A stretch of 64,000 bases of DNA from Dysgonomonas sp. HDW5A (GCF_011299555.1 NZ_CP049857.1:2232001-2296000); one strand, 5' to 3'. Positions 9,387 through 18,485 are shown, numbered from the stretch's first letter. The notes: generated by a model from the sequence alone, not told the origin. Numbers and translations: made by a program.

Positions 9387-11134
9387 CAGAATGCTAATTG
9401 TTGTGAATTGTATATTTCTTGATATACTTTCGATTTTTCCATCAGTTCAGATGGTTTGCCTACTGCATCTATTTCCCCGTCTTCGAGAACGATTACCCTG
9501 TCTGCCGATTGCATAGTGTTGATTCGTTGTGTAATAATAAGTACCGTAGTGTCTCGTAGAGTGGTATTCAGATTAGTCCTTATTTTCTGTTCAGTATCTG
9601 AGTCCACAGCACTTGTACTATCATCAAGGATCAATATTTTAGGCTTTCGGAGTAATGCACGGGCAATACAGATACGTTGTTTCTGCCCACCCGATAAATT
9701 GATGCCTCCACGTCCTAACTTCGTATTGTATCCATCCGAAAAAGACATGATAAAATCATGGGCTTCGGCTGCTTTGGCTGCCTGTACAATTTCGTCATCT
9801 GTGGCATCGGGTTTTCCCCATCTTAGGTTCTCAATAATTGTTCCGGAGAATAATTCGTTTTTTTGCAGAACCATCCCTATTTTTGAGTGCAACTCATCTA
9901 AATTGTAATCTTTGACATTTATCCCGTCAATTAAAATTTTGCCCGATGTGGCATCGTATAATCGGGGAATAAGCTGTATCATGGAACTTTTAGCTGACCC
10001 TGTAGCTCCTACAATGGCAATTGTTTCTCCTTGTCTGACATGAAAATTGATATTTCGCAGGACATCGTTTTCTCCGGCATAATGACGGAAAGAGACGTTC
10101 TGAAAAACTACCTCGCCTTTTTCTATCTTATGCTTGTTTTGCAAACCTTCGGGAGTATTAGTCAATGATGGCTCGGTGTCCATAACCTCGAGGATACGTT
10201 TTGATGAAGCCGAAGCCCGTGCAAATGCCATAATAGTCATCGAAAGAAGCATTAACGACATAAGTATTTGGGACAGATAATTAACAAAGGATATCAATTC
10301 ACCTACTTTTAGATTTCCCGATACTATTTTTTGTCCTCCAATCCATAGAATAAGGATAATAGATATATTCATTACCAGTTGCATAAGGGGAAATACCGAA
10401 ACTACAATATTGGAAGCCCGTATAACCATATCCCGTAAGTCTTCGCTGCTGTTGGCGAATTTCTTGGTTTCGAAATCTTCTCTGACAAACGATTTTACAA
10501 CTCTTATATTGATCAGATTCTCGCGGATGATGCTGTTCAGGTGGTCTACCTTCTGTTGTACTTTTATAAATAAAGGAAACCCTTTTCTCAATATAAGATA
10601 GATGCTGATACTTAATACGGGGATCATGCCGATAAGCACCAATGCTAAGTCGGCATTTATCTTTACGACAAAAAAGATTGCCAGAAAAAGAATGAGCGGC
10701 GAGCGTAACAAAATTCGCATAGAGATAAGTATCACTTGCTGAATTTTGGAAATGTCATTTGTTAGGCGTGTGATCAAAGACGCAGAATTGAAGCGGTCTA
10801 TATCTGAAAATGACAGTTGTTGTATCTTGTTAAACAATTCGGTTCTGAGATCTGTCCCAAATCCAATGGATGTACGTGATGAAACATAGATGTTAAAAAT
10901 GCTGGCGATTAATCCTGCCACTGAGGTCAGTATCATATAGCCTCCGATACGAGTAATAACCGAAAGGTCGCGTGGCATAACACCATTGTCGATAATCTTA
11001 GCCATAAGCAAAGGCTGCACTGTCTCACATAGTACAAAAATGAGAACAAGAAATGGGCTGATTGCCAGACTAAGTTTGTATTTCTTTAAAATTTGCCAGT
11101 ACTTCTTCATTTCAGTGCTTGTAAGTTTTTTCAT
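9386..11134 (-). CDS. ABC exporter half-transporter, degenerate ATP-site subunit
   Basis: A 582-residue partner of the following gene, with six transmembrane helices (about 20-310) and a C-terminal ATPase. The ATPase is atypical: the Walker A reads GATGSAKSS (376-384) with Ala381 where Gly is usual, the Walker B continues LDDSTSAVD so the catalytic Glu is Asp, and the switch region reads ITQR, with Gln for His. The signature LSGGQKQR is intact. These substitutions identify the degenerate-site half of a heterodimeric type IV exporter. The intact membrane domain and family-typical substitutions argue against a pseudogene. A decayed GTAG-type palindromic element occupies the short gap directly upstream. 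Confidence 0.92.
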   Translation of the reverse strand: MKKLTSTEMKKYWQILKKYKLSLAISPFLVLIFVLCETVQPLLMAKIIDNGVMPRDLSVITRIGGYMILTSVAGLIASIFNIYVSSRTSIGFGTDLRTELFNKIQQLSFSDIDRFNSASLITRLTNDISKIQQVILISMRILLRSPLILFLAIFFVVKINADLALVLIGMIPVLSISIYLILRKGFPLFIKVQQKVDHLNSIIRENLINIRVVKSFVREDFETKKFANSSEDLRDMVIRASNIVVSVFPLMQLVMNISIILILWIGGQKIVSGNLKVGELISFVNYLSQILMSLMLLSMTIMAFARASASSKRILEVMDTEPSLTNTPEGLQNKHKIEKGEVVFQNVSFRHYAGENDVLRNINFHVRQGETIAIVGATGSAKSSMIQLIPRLYDATSGKILIDGINVKDYNLDELHSKIGMVLQKNELFSGTIIENLRWGKPDATDDEIVQAAKAAEAHDFIMSFSDGYNTKLGRGGINLSGGQKQRICIARALLRKPKILILDDSTSAVDSDTEQKIRTNLNTTLRDTTVLIITQRINTMQSADRVIVLEDGEIDAVGKPSELMEKSKVYQEIYNSQQLAF

Positions 11135-11135
11135 C

Positions 11136-11208
11136 GTAGGGGCTTATTGTACACACCCGTTTGTGAAATCATTTTTATTGGTCGGACGTATGCAATACAC
11201 CCCTTGCC
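11136..11208. repeat. Decayed GTAG-headed palindromic (REP/BIME-like) element
   Basis: Starts GTAGGGGCTTATTGTACACA and ends with a roughly inverted arm (GGACGTATGCAATACACCCC). It matches the two arms of the perfect element at 25087-25156 with several substitutions, at the same arm size and spacing. It fills the gap between the epimerase stop and the ABC transporter start, beginning one base past the ATG. Confidence 0.6.
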
Positions 11209-11216
11209 TTGTTTTA

Positions 11217-12224
11217 TTACAACCAACCGTTTTCTTTATACCAATTTACCGATTCTGTTAAACCACGTTCGAGGTTGTATTGTGGAGTAAAATGCAAATC
11301 TTGTGCCAAAGGTTCAATGTCACATTCCCAATTGCGCTGTTTCATTATTTTATATTTGTCACGATTGAGTGTCGATGGCTTTTTAGTTATCTTAGAGATA
11401 CCCTCTGCTATGACAGATATCAGCTTTAAAATGAAAAGTGGCACTTTGATACTTAAGACATGTTTCTTTCCCAGTACTTTTTTTACCAGAGCCGTATATT
11501 CTTTGTCAGTGTGCACATCTCCATCTGTTACGAAATAGCTTTTGTTTTTGAGAGGACTTTCCAATGCTAAAAAGGCGGCATCGACCAAATCTTTTACATA
11601 TATAAATGTCAGATGTTGTGGTTTGAATCCTGCACCTACATCCAGTCCTGATTTTACGGTTTTCAGCATCAAAAAATAGTCTTTCTCACGAGGTCCGTAC
11701 ACTCCTGTTGGGAGAAGTATCATATACGGAAAGTCGGTAGTACTCTGTAGATACTGTTCCGCTTTTAGTTTACTGATTCCATAAGCCGTATTTGGATGCG
11801 GGGTATCGGTTATTTTGATAGGAGTGTAATTTATTTCATCCCCTAAACCAAAAGCACTGAGGCTACTCATCAGGAGGAATTTGTCGGGGACGCAATCAGC
11901 TTCCTTTAATGCCTCTATAAAGTTTACTGTATTTTGATAATTGATGATGTCAAAATCTTTCGGATCGAGGCACTTGGTTATTCCTGCATTGTGGATAACA
12001 TAGTCAATCTTTCCGAATTTACTTTTGAATTCTTTTAGCTGCTCGATCAGCTTTTCTTTATTACCGAAGTTAAGTTCTATGAATAAGATATTGCTGTCTT
12101 GCAGATATTCTCTGCTGCTGCTTTTGCGGACGCCAGCCCATGTTTGAAAACCAAGACTTAGGGCTTTTTCCACTAAGAAACTTCCAATAAAACCGCTGGC
12201 TCCTGTAATTATTATTTTTTTCAT
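11217..12224 (-). CDS. NAD(P)-dependent epimerase/dehydratase (extended SDR)
   Basis: A 335-residue extended short-chain dehydrogenase/reductase. The N-terminal Rossmann fold has the GASGFIGS dinucleotide motif (residues 8-15), a VIHNAG segment, and the catalytic YGISK (Tyr-x-x-x-Lys) preceded by MSSLSAFG with the catalytic Ser. The C-terminal half resembles nucleoside-diphosphate-sugar epimerases and 3-beta-HSD-like members. The substrate cannot be read from sequence. It sits 38 bases after the DUF418 gene and 82 bases before the ABC exporter pair, all on the minus strand, so co-transcription with an envelope or export function is possible but unproven. Confidence 0.88.
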   Translation of the reverse strand: MKKIIITGASGFIGSFLVEKALSLGFQTWAGVRKSSSREYLQDSNILFIELNFGNKEKLIEQLKEFKSKFGKIDYVIHNAGITKCLDPKDFDIINYQNTVNFIEALKEADCVPDKFLLMSSLSAFGLGDEINYTPIKITDTPHPNTAYGISKLKAEQYLQSTTDFPYMILLPTGVYGPREKDYFLMLKTVKSGLDVGAGFKPQHLTFIYVKDLVDAAFLALESPLKNKSYFVTDGDVHTDKEYTALVKKVLGKKHVLSIKVPLFILKLISVIAEGISKITKKPSTLNRDKYKIMKQRNWECDIEPLAQDLHFTPQYNLERGLTESVNWYKENGWL

Positions 12225-12247
12225 TTAATTTAGTAATGCTAAATTAG

Positions 12248-12264
12248 AAAGGTCTGCGACCTTT
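12248..12264. repeat. Palindromic intergenic repeat (GGTCTGnGACC family)
   Basis: AAAGGTC and GACCTTT arms around TGC give a perfect 7-bp inverted repeat. The right arm overlaps the TAA stop of the DUF418 gene (12263-12265 on the minus strand). Member of a family seen about a dozen times in the intergenic regions of this window. Confidence 0.6.
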
Positions 12265-13450
12265 ATTTTTGTCCCAACCAAGTCAATTTGTGCCATAATC
12301 CTTCAAGAGGTCCTTGTTTATGAGATTTCTGCCACCATTTGCAGAATTGTAACTGCAAGGCAATAATAATACATCCTACAATCAAACTGTTTGTATAACC
12401 GCAATAAGGAGAAAGATTTAATCCGATGGGGAAAAATATAAATGCCCCTATAAGCGATTGAGATATATAATTGGTAAGGCTCATTTTTCCGTACACTCTG
12501 AACCACGAAATTTTTCGCTGAAATGCCTCTTTCTGATAAACAATCACAAATGAACTTATGAGTACAAAGGTAAACAATAGTTTTTGCCACATATCAAACA
12601 TTACTCCAATTGTATTTATTATAAATGGAGTATTAGCCGGATCAGATAATTCGACTTTTAGTTGATATACGGGGGCAAAAAGAACTGCACATACGATAAG
12701 AGTTTTTGTCCAGAATTTTATGTTATCAGGTGTTGAGAGAAATAATTGTCGGCGCGAAATTAGTAAGCCTAAAAGAAACAAGCCTCCTGTTTGTAAAAAA
12801 CGTCCACCTTCTACAGCCCATAAGAAACTCGCTAATTGGCCTGTAGTAATATTTGCCCAAATGAAGGGCAGAAATTCACCACTTTTATTGATTTCTATAA
12901 TCTGAGAATAAAGATCGCTATTCATCTGTTCGGGTAAGACGAAAGCCGGATTGACAAGCCCCGATATATAATAAAACCATTGCATAGGTTGCAATAAAAG
13001 TATAATCATAAAAATAAAGATTGCCTTATCGTTCCATTTTCTGACAATAAAGAGAATAACTCCTACTATTGCATATAAAAGTAAGACATCTCCTCCCGGA
13101 AAAAACATGGCGTTGAGTGTGGCAAACCCCGCAAGAAGAAGTAGTCGCCATAAAAAACGAATACCAAAATCGTTGCCTTTGCTTTGCTGATTCTTAAACT
13201 GTATGGCAAAGGTGAATCCGAACAGGATGGAGAAAATAGCATAACCTTTCCCGGCAATCAAAGAAAAAACGACACTGTAAACTCCTTTGTCTAAAATGTT
13301 CAGCCATTCGGGCTGTGTCGATGGATCGGGGTAAACAGGATAGATGAAATGTTCCACACTATGGATTAATACTATGGCAATTACGGCAAATCCACGTAAA
13401 GCATCAACCAATTCTATTCGAGGTGTTTTTCCGAGTATTTCTTGCTGCAT
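12263..13450 (-). CDS. DUF418 domain-containing membrane protein
   Basis: A 395-residue integral membrane protein with about 9-10 hydrophobic segments. It opens with the DUF418 family N-terminus (RIELVDALRGFAVIAIVLIH) and ends with the conserved family region around residues 310-345 (WFRVYGKMSLTNYISQS). The opening resembles acyltransferase-3 type membrane proteins (OpgC-like), but no activity has been demonstrated that I can cite. It probably heads the minus-strand group DUF418-epimerase-ABC exporter. A TAATTTTG box (13557-13564 on the minus strand) could be its -7 element. Family membership is confident; function is unknown. Confidence 0.85.
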   Translation of the reverse strand: MQQEILGKTPRIELVDALRGFAVIAIVLIHSVEHFIYPVYPDPSTQPEWLNILDKGVYSVVFSLIAGKGYAIFSILFGFTFAIQFKNQQSKGNDFGIRFLWRLLLLAGFATLNAMFFPGGDVLLLYAIVGVILFIVRKWNDKAIFIFMIILLLQPMQWFYYISGLVNPAFVLPEQMNSDLYSQIIEINKSGEFLPFIWANITTGQLASFLWAVEGGRFLQTGGLFLLGLLISRRQLFLSTPDNIKFWTKTLIVCAVLFAPVYQLKVELSDPANTPFIINTIGVMFDMWQKLLFTFVLISSFVIVYQKEAFQRKISWFRVYGKMSLTNYISQSLIGAFIFFPIGLNLSPYCGYTNSLIVGCIIIALQLQFCKWWQKSHKQGPLEGLWHKLTWLGQK

Positions 13451-13609
13451 GAAAAATGGTCTTTTAAGATTATGAAAAATAAAGCATTGAACTTTGAACT
13501 TTGGTTTGAAAAGGATGGATAAATATATTAAATTAAAATCTATCTAGCTAATTCTGCAAAATTACATAGACTTTGTATACGATTGTAAGTCAGAATAAAT
13601 CGGAATGAT

Positions 13610-13617
13610 TATATTTG
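13610..13617 (+). promoter_or_regulatory. Possible -7 box upstream of rnr
   Basis: TATATTTG matches the TAnnTTTG consensus. No well-spaced -33 box is present (TTG at 13583-13585 is 24 bases away). The implied leader before rnr is about 100 bases and contains the palindrome at 13692. Confidence 0.35.
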
Positions 13618-13691
13618 TATTTATAAGTAAGGGAAATAAGCTGTTTAATAAACGTTTTTGTATATAAATAGCTTATCCGAATAATTAAAAT

Positions 13692-13705
13692 AGGTCTTAA
13701 GACCT
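13692..13705. repeat. Perfect palindrome of the intergenic GGTC/GACC family
   Basis: AGGTCTTAAGACCT is a perfect 14-base palindrome, 18 bases before the RNase R start codon, in its probable 5' leader. It shares the AGGTCT/AGACCT arms with the other intergenic repeats. Confidence 0.55.
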
Positions 13706-13723
13706 TAATAGAATACACATTGT

Positions 13724-15871
13724 ATGAGTAAAGATAAAATACCTCAAAAGACCACACCCAGAAGGAAAAAAAGCGATATAATTGCTGCAACTGTCAGCTT
13801 TTTCAATAATAACACCAGTAATTCTTATAACTACAAGCAGATAGGAGCCGAAATCGGTATCAAGAAACAACCCGAGCGTTTAATGTTAATGACGGTGCTT
13901 GAAGATCTGGTTGAGGATGCTTTTATTATAGAAACAAGTAAAGGGAAATACAAATCGAACACCAGAGGAGTACTTCTTGACGGAAAATTCGAAAGAAGAA
14001 GTAATGGGAAAAACTTCTTTGTACCCGAGGATGGCAGCGAAAATGTATTTGTAGCCGAACGCAATTCGGCACATGCCATGAATGGCGATAAAGTACGTAT
14101 TCAGATGCTGGCAAAGCGTAAAGGCAAAAGTTCGGAAGGAGAAATTATAGAAATACTTGAAAGAAAGCAAACCCGTTTTGTGGGAACGTTGAATGTTCAA
14201 AAGCATTTTGCATTCCTTGAAATGGATAGTAAAATTCTGGCAAATGATATTTTTATCCCCAGAGAAAAACTGATGGGCGGTAAAACAGGAGATAAAGCAC
14301 TGGTGGAAATTGTAGAATGGCCCGAACGTGCTAAAAATCCCGTAGGAGAAGTATTAGATATACTTGGAGAAGCAGGAACTAATAATGCTGAGATGCATGC
14401 TATTTTGGCGGAGTTTGGTTTACCCTACAAGTATCCTGAGAATGTAACAGCTGAGGCTGAAAAAATATCGGATGTAATTACAGCAGAAGAAATTGCTAAA
14501 CGTGAAGACTTCCGCTCGGTTACTACATTTACTATTGACCCTCGTGATGCGAAAGACTTTGATGATGCTCTTTCGATCCGTCAATTGGAGAATGGAAACT
14601 GGGAAATCGGCGTGCATATTGCCGATGTTACGCATTATGTAACTCCCGGGGGCATTATTGATAAAGAAGGCGAGGAGCGTGCAACTTCAGTTTATCTGGT
14701 TGACCGTACAATTCCCATGTTACCCGAAAGATTGAGTAACGGATTGTGTTCGCTTCGACCCAATGAAGAAAAACTTTGTTATTCAGCCATTTTTGAGTTG
14801 AATGATAATGCTGAAATAAAGAAATATAGAATTGGACGTACCGTTATAAATTCGGACAGACGTTTTACTTACGAAGAAGCTCAGGAGATTATCGAAACCG
14901 GCGAAGGAGACTTCAAAGCCGAAGTTTTGAAATTGGATGAGTTAGCCAAGAAATTACGGGCAAAACGCTTCGAAAATGGAGCTATTGGTTTTGAACGTGA
15001 AGAAGTTCGTTTCGAGATCGATCCTGACGGAAAACCTTTAAGTGTATATTTTAAAGAGCAAAAAGATTCTAATAAACTGATTGAAGAATTTATGTTGCTG
15101 GCAAATAAAACAGTAGCAGAATTTATCGGTAAAGTTCCTAAAGGAAAGAAAGCAAAGACATTTGTATATCGTATACATGATGTGCCTAATCCTGAGAAGA
15201 TGGAAAGTCTGTCTCAATTTATACGTCGCTTTGGCTATAAAGTAAAAATAGACGGAAGTAATTCGGCGGTTGCAAAATCAATCAATCAATTGTTGGATGA
15301 TGTGCATGACAAACCCGAAGAAAACCTGATATCAACGATTGCTATCCGTGCTATGGCTAAAGCTGTATATTCTACATCGAATATAGGTCATTACGGACTT
15401 GCGTTCGATTATTATACGCACTTTACATCGCCCATACGTCGTTATCCAGATATGATGGTGCATCGTTTGTTGACTCTTTATATGGAGGGTGGACGCAGTG
15501 TGAGTGAACAACAAACCGAAAACGAATGTAAGCATTGTTCGGATATGGAGCAATTGGCTGCAAATGCCGAACGTGCTTCTATCAAATATAAACAAGTGGA
15601 ATATATGTCGGATAAAATCGGGCGTGTATTTAAGGCTGTAATTTCGGGTGTTGCCGAATGGGGCGTATATGCCGAAATTGAAGAAAACAAATGCGAAGGA
15701 TTGGTACCTATGCGTGAGCTGGATGACGATTTCTACGAATTTGATGAAAAGAATTATTGTTTGAGAGGTCGCCGCAGTAAAAAAGAGTATCGTCTGGGAG
15801 ACGAAATCAATGTGAAAGTTATTAGAACCAATCTTGAAAGAAAGCAATTGGACTTCACTATTGTAGACTGA
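13724..15871 (+). CDS. rnr: Ribonuclease R
   Basis: Processive 3'-to-5' exoribonuclease (RNB/RNase II superfamily) that degrades structured RNA and takes part in rRNA quality control. The 715-residue protein shows an N-terminal helix-turn-helix-like segment, cold-shock domains (about 70-240), and the RNB catalytic domain, whose signature DPRDAKDFDDALS (about 273-285) carries the metal-binding aspartates. This is followed by HYGLAFDYYTHFTSPIRRYP and a C-terminal S1 domain (about 635-715, ending QLDFTIVD). Alone on the plus strand, with palindromic repeats on both sides. Length and motifs are normal. Confidence 0.96.
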   Translation: MSKDKIPQKTTPRRKKSDIIAATVSFFNNNTSNSYNYKQIGAEIGIKKQPERLMLMTVLEDLVEDAFIIETSKGKYKSNTRGVLLDGKFERRSNGKNFFVPEDGSENVFVAERNSAHAMNGDKVRIQMLAKRKGKSSEGEIIEILERKQTRFVGTLNVQKHFAFLEMDSKILANDIFIPREKLMGGKTGDKALVEIVEWPERAKNPVGEVLDILGEAGTNNAEMHAILAEFGLPYKYPENVTAEAEKISDVITAEEIAKREDFRSVTTFTIDPRDAKDFDDALSIRQLENGNWEIGVHIADVTHYVTPGGIIDKEGEERATSVYLVDRTIPMLPERLSNGLCSLRPNEEKLCYSAIFELNDNAEIKKYRIGRTVINSDRRFTYEEAQEIIETGEGDFKAEVLKLDELAKKLRAKRFENGAIGFEREEVRFEIDPDGKPLSVYFKEQKDSNKLIEEFMLLANKTVAEFIGKVPKGKKAKTFVYRIHDVPNPEKMESLSQFIRRFGYKVKIDGSNSAVAKSINQLLDDVHDKPEENLISTIAIRAMAKAVYSTSNIGHYGLAFDYYTHFTSPIRRYPDMMVHRLLTLYMEGGRSVSEQQTENECKHCSDMEQLAANAERASIKYKQVEYMSDKIGRVFKAVISGVAEWGVYAEIEENKCEGLVPMRELDDDFYEFDEKNYCLRGRRSKKEYRLGDEINVKVIRTNLERKQLDFTIVD

Positions 15872-15910
15872 AATGATTTTTCTAATTTTGTAGGCTAAAT
15901 TGTAGATAGT

Positions 15911-15930
15911 GAGGTCTGAGATAAGACCTC
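15911..15930. repeat. Palindromic intergenic repeat (GGTC/GACC family)
   Basis: GAGGTCT and AGACCTC arms surround GAGATA. It is followed by CTTTGATAACTTTAGCTGAT, a diverged version of the ATTGCTTTGGCAAGTAT flank seen at 18451 and 27574. It lies 39 bases after the RNase R stop and could form a hairpin in the transcript. Confidence 0.55.
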
Positions 15931-16013
15931 CTTTGATAACTTTAGCTGATATACTAGTGATAGTTATAGTTTATATATTAGGAGTGTTAGTGTTTACTTA
16001 ATAAGATAATTAG

Positions 16014-17450
16014 GTGTTATTTAACTCGGCAGGCTTCGCTGTATTTTTTATTTTTGTGTTCTCCCTTTATTGGTTTGTTTTTAATAAATCATTAAAATGG
16101 CAGAACATATTCTTGGCTGTTTGTAGTTATTTCTTCTATGGCTGCTGGGATTGGCGTTTCATGTTCTTGTTAGGCTTTTCTACCTTTCTGGATTATTTTT
16201 CCGGATTGAAGATTTTTGAGTCAAACACCGCTTCGAAGAAGAAATTCTGGCTAATACTCAGTGTGGGGCTGAATCTTGGGTTTCTCGGATTCTTCAAATA
16301 CTATAACTTCTTTATCGAATCGTTTGCCGAATTGTTGTCGTCTGTAGGTTTCACACCTCATATGACAACTCTAAATATTATCTTGCCTGTAGGTATTTCA
16401 TTCTATACATTTCATGGATTGTCCTATGTTTTCGATATCTATTTCGGAAAGATAAAACCAACCCGCAATTGGATTGACTACTCGCTTTTCGTGAGTTTCT
16501 TTCCTCTCCTGGTTGCAGGTCCTATCGAAAGAGCAACGCATTTACTTCCGCAAGTAGAAAAGCCAAGAGTATTTAACTATTCGAAAGCTGTAGATGGCTT
16601 AAGGCAGATTCTTTGGGGATTATTCAAAAAAGTTGTAGTAGCCGATAATTGTGCCGAATTGGCGAATACCATATTCAATAACCATCAACACTATTCGGGT
16701 AGTACTTTGGTATTGGGAGCTATGTTATTTGCTATACAGATATACGGCGACTTCTCAGGATATTCCGATATTGCTTTAGGTACGGCTCGCTTACTTGGAT
16801 TCGAACTGTTGCAAAATTTCAGGTTTCCTTATTTCTCGAGAGATATTGCCGAATTTTGGAGACGCTGGCATATCTCGCTGTCTTCTTGGTTTAGAGACTA
16901 TCTTTATTTCCCATTAGGCGGAAGCAGGGGAGGGATGGCTAAAACTATTCGTAATACATTCATTATATTTCTGGTCAGTGGATTCTGGCATGGAGCTAAC
17001 TGGACATTCCTTGCATGGGGTGGACTGAATGCTCTGTTTATAATGCCATCCATTATATTCAAAACGAACAGGCGAAATCTGGATACGGTTGCTCAAGGAC
17101 GGATGCTGCCCTCTATACGTGAATTTTGTCAATTGATTCTGACTTTCTGTTTGGCAAGTTTTGCCTGGATATTTTTTAGAGCAGAATCCATTACTGATGC
17201 TTTTATGTATATAAAAGAAATATTCTCTGCCACTTTATTTCAAAGCCCCGATGTTATATCAGGAAAAGTGATAGCTATTGTGGGAGTCTTTATGCTTATC
17301 GAATGGCTGGGGCGTGAAAATAAGTATGCGTTAGAGAAATTGACATTGAAATGGAAGCGTCCGCTTAGTTGGGCTTTCTATTATTTAATAATACTGGCTA
17401 TACTTTGCTTTACAGGAAGTGAACAACAGTTTATATATTTTCAATTCTAA
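16014..17450 (+). CDS. MBOAT family O-acyltransferase (AlgI-like)
   Basis: A 478-residue polytopic membrane protein of the MBOAT family, which moves acyl groups, often acetyl, across the membrane to cell-surface polysaccharides (AlgI, DltB, PatA). It starts at GTG, with the family N-terminus MLFNSAGFAVFFIFVFSLYW. The core RWHISLSSWFRDYLYFPLGG and the segment SGFWHGANWTFLAWG are clear; the likely catalytic His is His326. About 10-12 hydrophobic helices. The next gene begins 3 bases after its stop and encodes an SGNH-like protein, the usual periplasmic partner of MBOAT acyltransferases. The acceptor polymer is unknown. Confidence 0.92.
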   Translation: MLFNSAGFAVFFIFVFSLYWFVFNKSLKWQNIFLAVCSYFFYGCWDWRFMFLLGFSTFLDYFSGLKIFESNTASKKKFWLILSVGLNLGFLGFFKYYNFFIESFAELLSSVGFTPHMTTLNIILPVGISFYTFHGLSYVFDIYFGKIKPTRNWIDYSLFVSFFPLLVAGPIERATHLLPQVEKPRVFNYSKAVDGLRQILWGLFKKVVVADNCAELANTIFNNHQHYSGSTLVLGAMLFAIQIYGDFSGYSDIALGTARLLGFELLQNFRFPYFSRDIAEFWRRWHISLSSWFRDYLYFPLGGSRGGMAKTIRNTFIIFLVSGFWHGANWTFLAWGGLNALFIMPSIIFKTNRRNLDTVAQGRMLPSIREFCQLILTFCLASFAWIFFRAESITDAFMYIKEIFSATLFQSPDVISGKVIAIVGVFMLIEWLGRENKYALEKLTLKWKRPLSWAFYYLIILAILCFTGSEQQFIYFQF

Positions 17451-17453
17451 GGG

Positions 17454-18449
17454 ATGAAGTCATTTTTAAAGAGTGTATTTCGATTTCTGATTATACCGAT
17501 AGTAATTTTTTTACTGCTGGTTGTGGGTTATATTGTTTATGACCCTTTTCAAATTGTACATTCTTATGACAAATATACGTCACTGCAAGTTAATCGCAGT
17601 TATATGTCAACGGAGGTATTTCTTAAGAATTACAAGAAAGAACATTATAATTCGTTCATCTTTGGAAGTTCACGTATTTTCGGATATAATGTAGATTCTT
17701 GGAAAGAACATCTGGGAGCTGATGCCAGTGTTTATTCATTTGATTCGTACGGCGAAAAAATAGAGGCCGTTTACCATAAGCTGAAATTCCTCGATTCTCT
17801 GAATGTTGACATTAAGAACGTGTTATTGTGTCTTGATGTTGACTTTACTTTTAATTATAATGAGAATGAGCCTAAGTTTCTATATATGGAGCATCCGCTT
17901 CTTTCGGGAAAAGGTTGGTGCGATTTTCATGAGACTCATTTCTTAGCCTATTTGACACCTTCTTTTATTATTTCATTTTACGGAAATAGAATTTTAGGTC
18001 TCGAGAATAGTTATATTGGTCAACACTACTTCTTTGTTCAGGCGAGTTTCGATCCGAAGACGAATCGTCCTTTCAGATCAGATTTAGAGGAGCGTATTAA
18101 AAATGAGCCTGATTATTACGATGCACCTATGTTTTATCCTGTAAATGACACTCTGATAATAAGCCAGTTTATTCAGGTAGATAAACATCATGAAGAAACT
18201 CTTCGTGGAATAAAGGATATTCTGTCGAAACATAATACCAATTATAAGGTAGTTATTAATCCGCTTTATCCGCAAGTGAAGTTCAACCCGCAAGATATGG
18301 ATGCAATTATAAGTGTATTTGGCAGTGAGTATGTATATGATTTCTCCGGAAGAAATGAGTTTACAACATGCAAGTATAATTATTACGAAGAGTCGCATTT
18401 CAGGCCTTTTGTAGGTGATAGCATTATGAATATTATTTATCGGAAATGA
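17454..18449 (+). CDS. Membrane-anchored SGNH-like protein, putative partner of the MBOAT acyltransferase
   Basis: A 331-residue protein with one N-terminal transmembrane helix (about 8-28) and an extracytoplasmic domain. FIFGSSRIFGY (residues 68-78; Ser72/Ser73) looks like block I of SGNH hydrolases of the DltD/AlgJ type, and the C-terminal ESHFRPFVGD carries a His where the SGNH catalytic Asp/Glu-x-x-His block is expected. In the AlgI/AlgJ and DltB/DltD systems such proteins complete the acyl transfer outside the membrane. Tight coupling to the MBOAT gene (3-base gap) supports this role. Sequence similarity is weak, so the enzyme class is an inference from motifs and neighbourhood. Confidence 0.65.
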   Translation: MKSFLKSVFRFLIIPIVIFLLLVVGYIVYDPFQIVHSYDKYTSLQVNRSYMSTEVFLKNYKKEHYNSFIFGSSRIFGYNVDSWKEHLGADASVYSFDSYGEKIEAVYHKLKFLDSLNVDIKNVLLCLDVDFTFNYNENEPKFLYMEHPLLSGKGWCDFHETHFLAYLTPSFIISFYGNRILGLENSYIGQHYFFVQASFDPKTNRPFRSDLEERIKNEPDYYDAPMFYPVNDTLIISQFIQVDKHHEETLRGIKDILSKHNTNYKVVINPLYPQVKFNPQDMDAIISVFGSEYVYDFSGRNEFTTCKYNYYEESHFRPFVGDSIMNIIYRK

Positions 18450-18450
18450 T

Positions 18451-18485
18451 AAGGTCTCAGACCTTTTTATTACTTTGGCAAGTAT
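18451..18485. repeat. Palindromic intergenic repeat, long copy
   Basis: AAGGTCT-c-AGACCTT (18451-18465) is followed by TTTATTACTTTGGCAAGTAT. It is nearly the same as 27574-27608, including the flank, so the repeat unit extends beyond the palindrome. It sits one base after the SGNH-like gene stop and may act as its transcript end. Confidence 0.6.

Noticed and set aside
13590-13790. Open reading frame on the minus strand overlapping the rnr start
   Set aside because: It overlaps the N-terminus of RNase R and its leader; composition is AT-driven, with no recognisable domain.
14420-14635. Minus-strand frame inside rnr
   Set aside because: Lies wholly within the RNase R gene, which is secure by motifs; the reading is a shadow frame.
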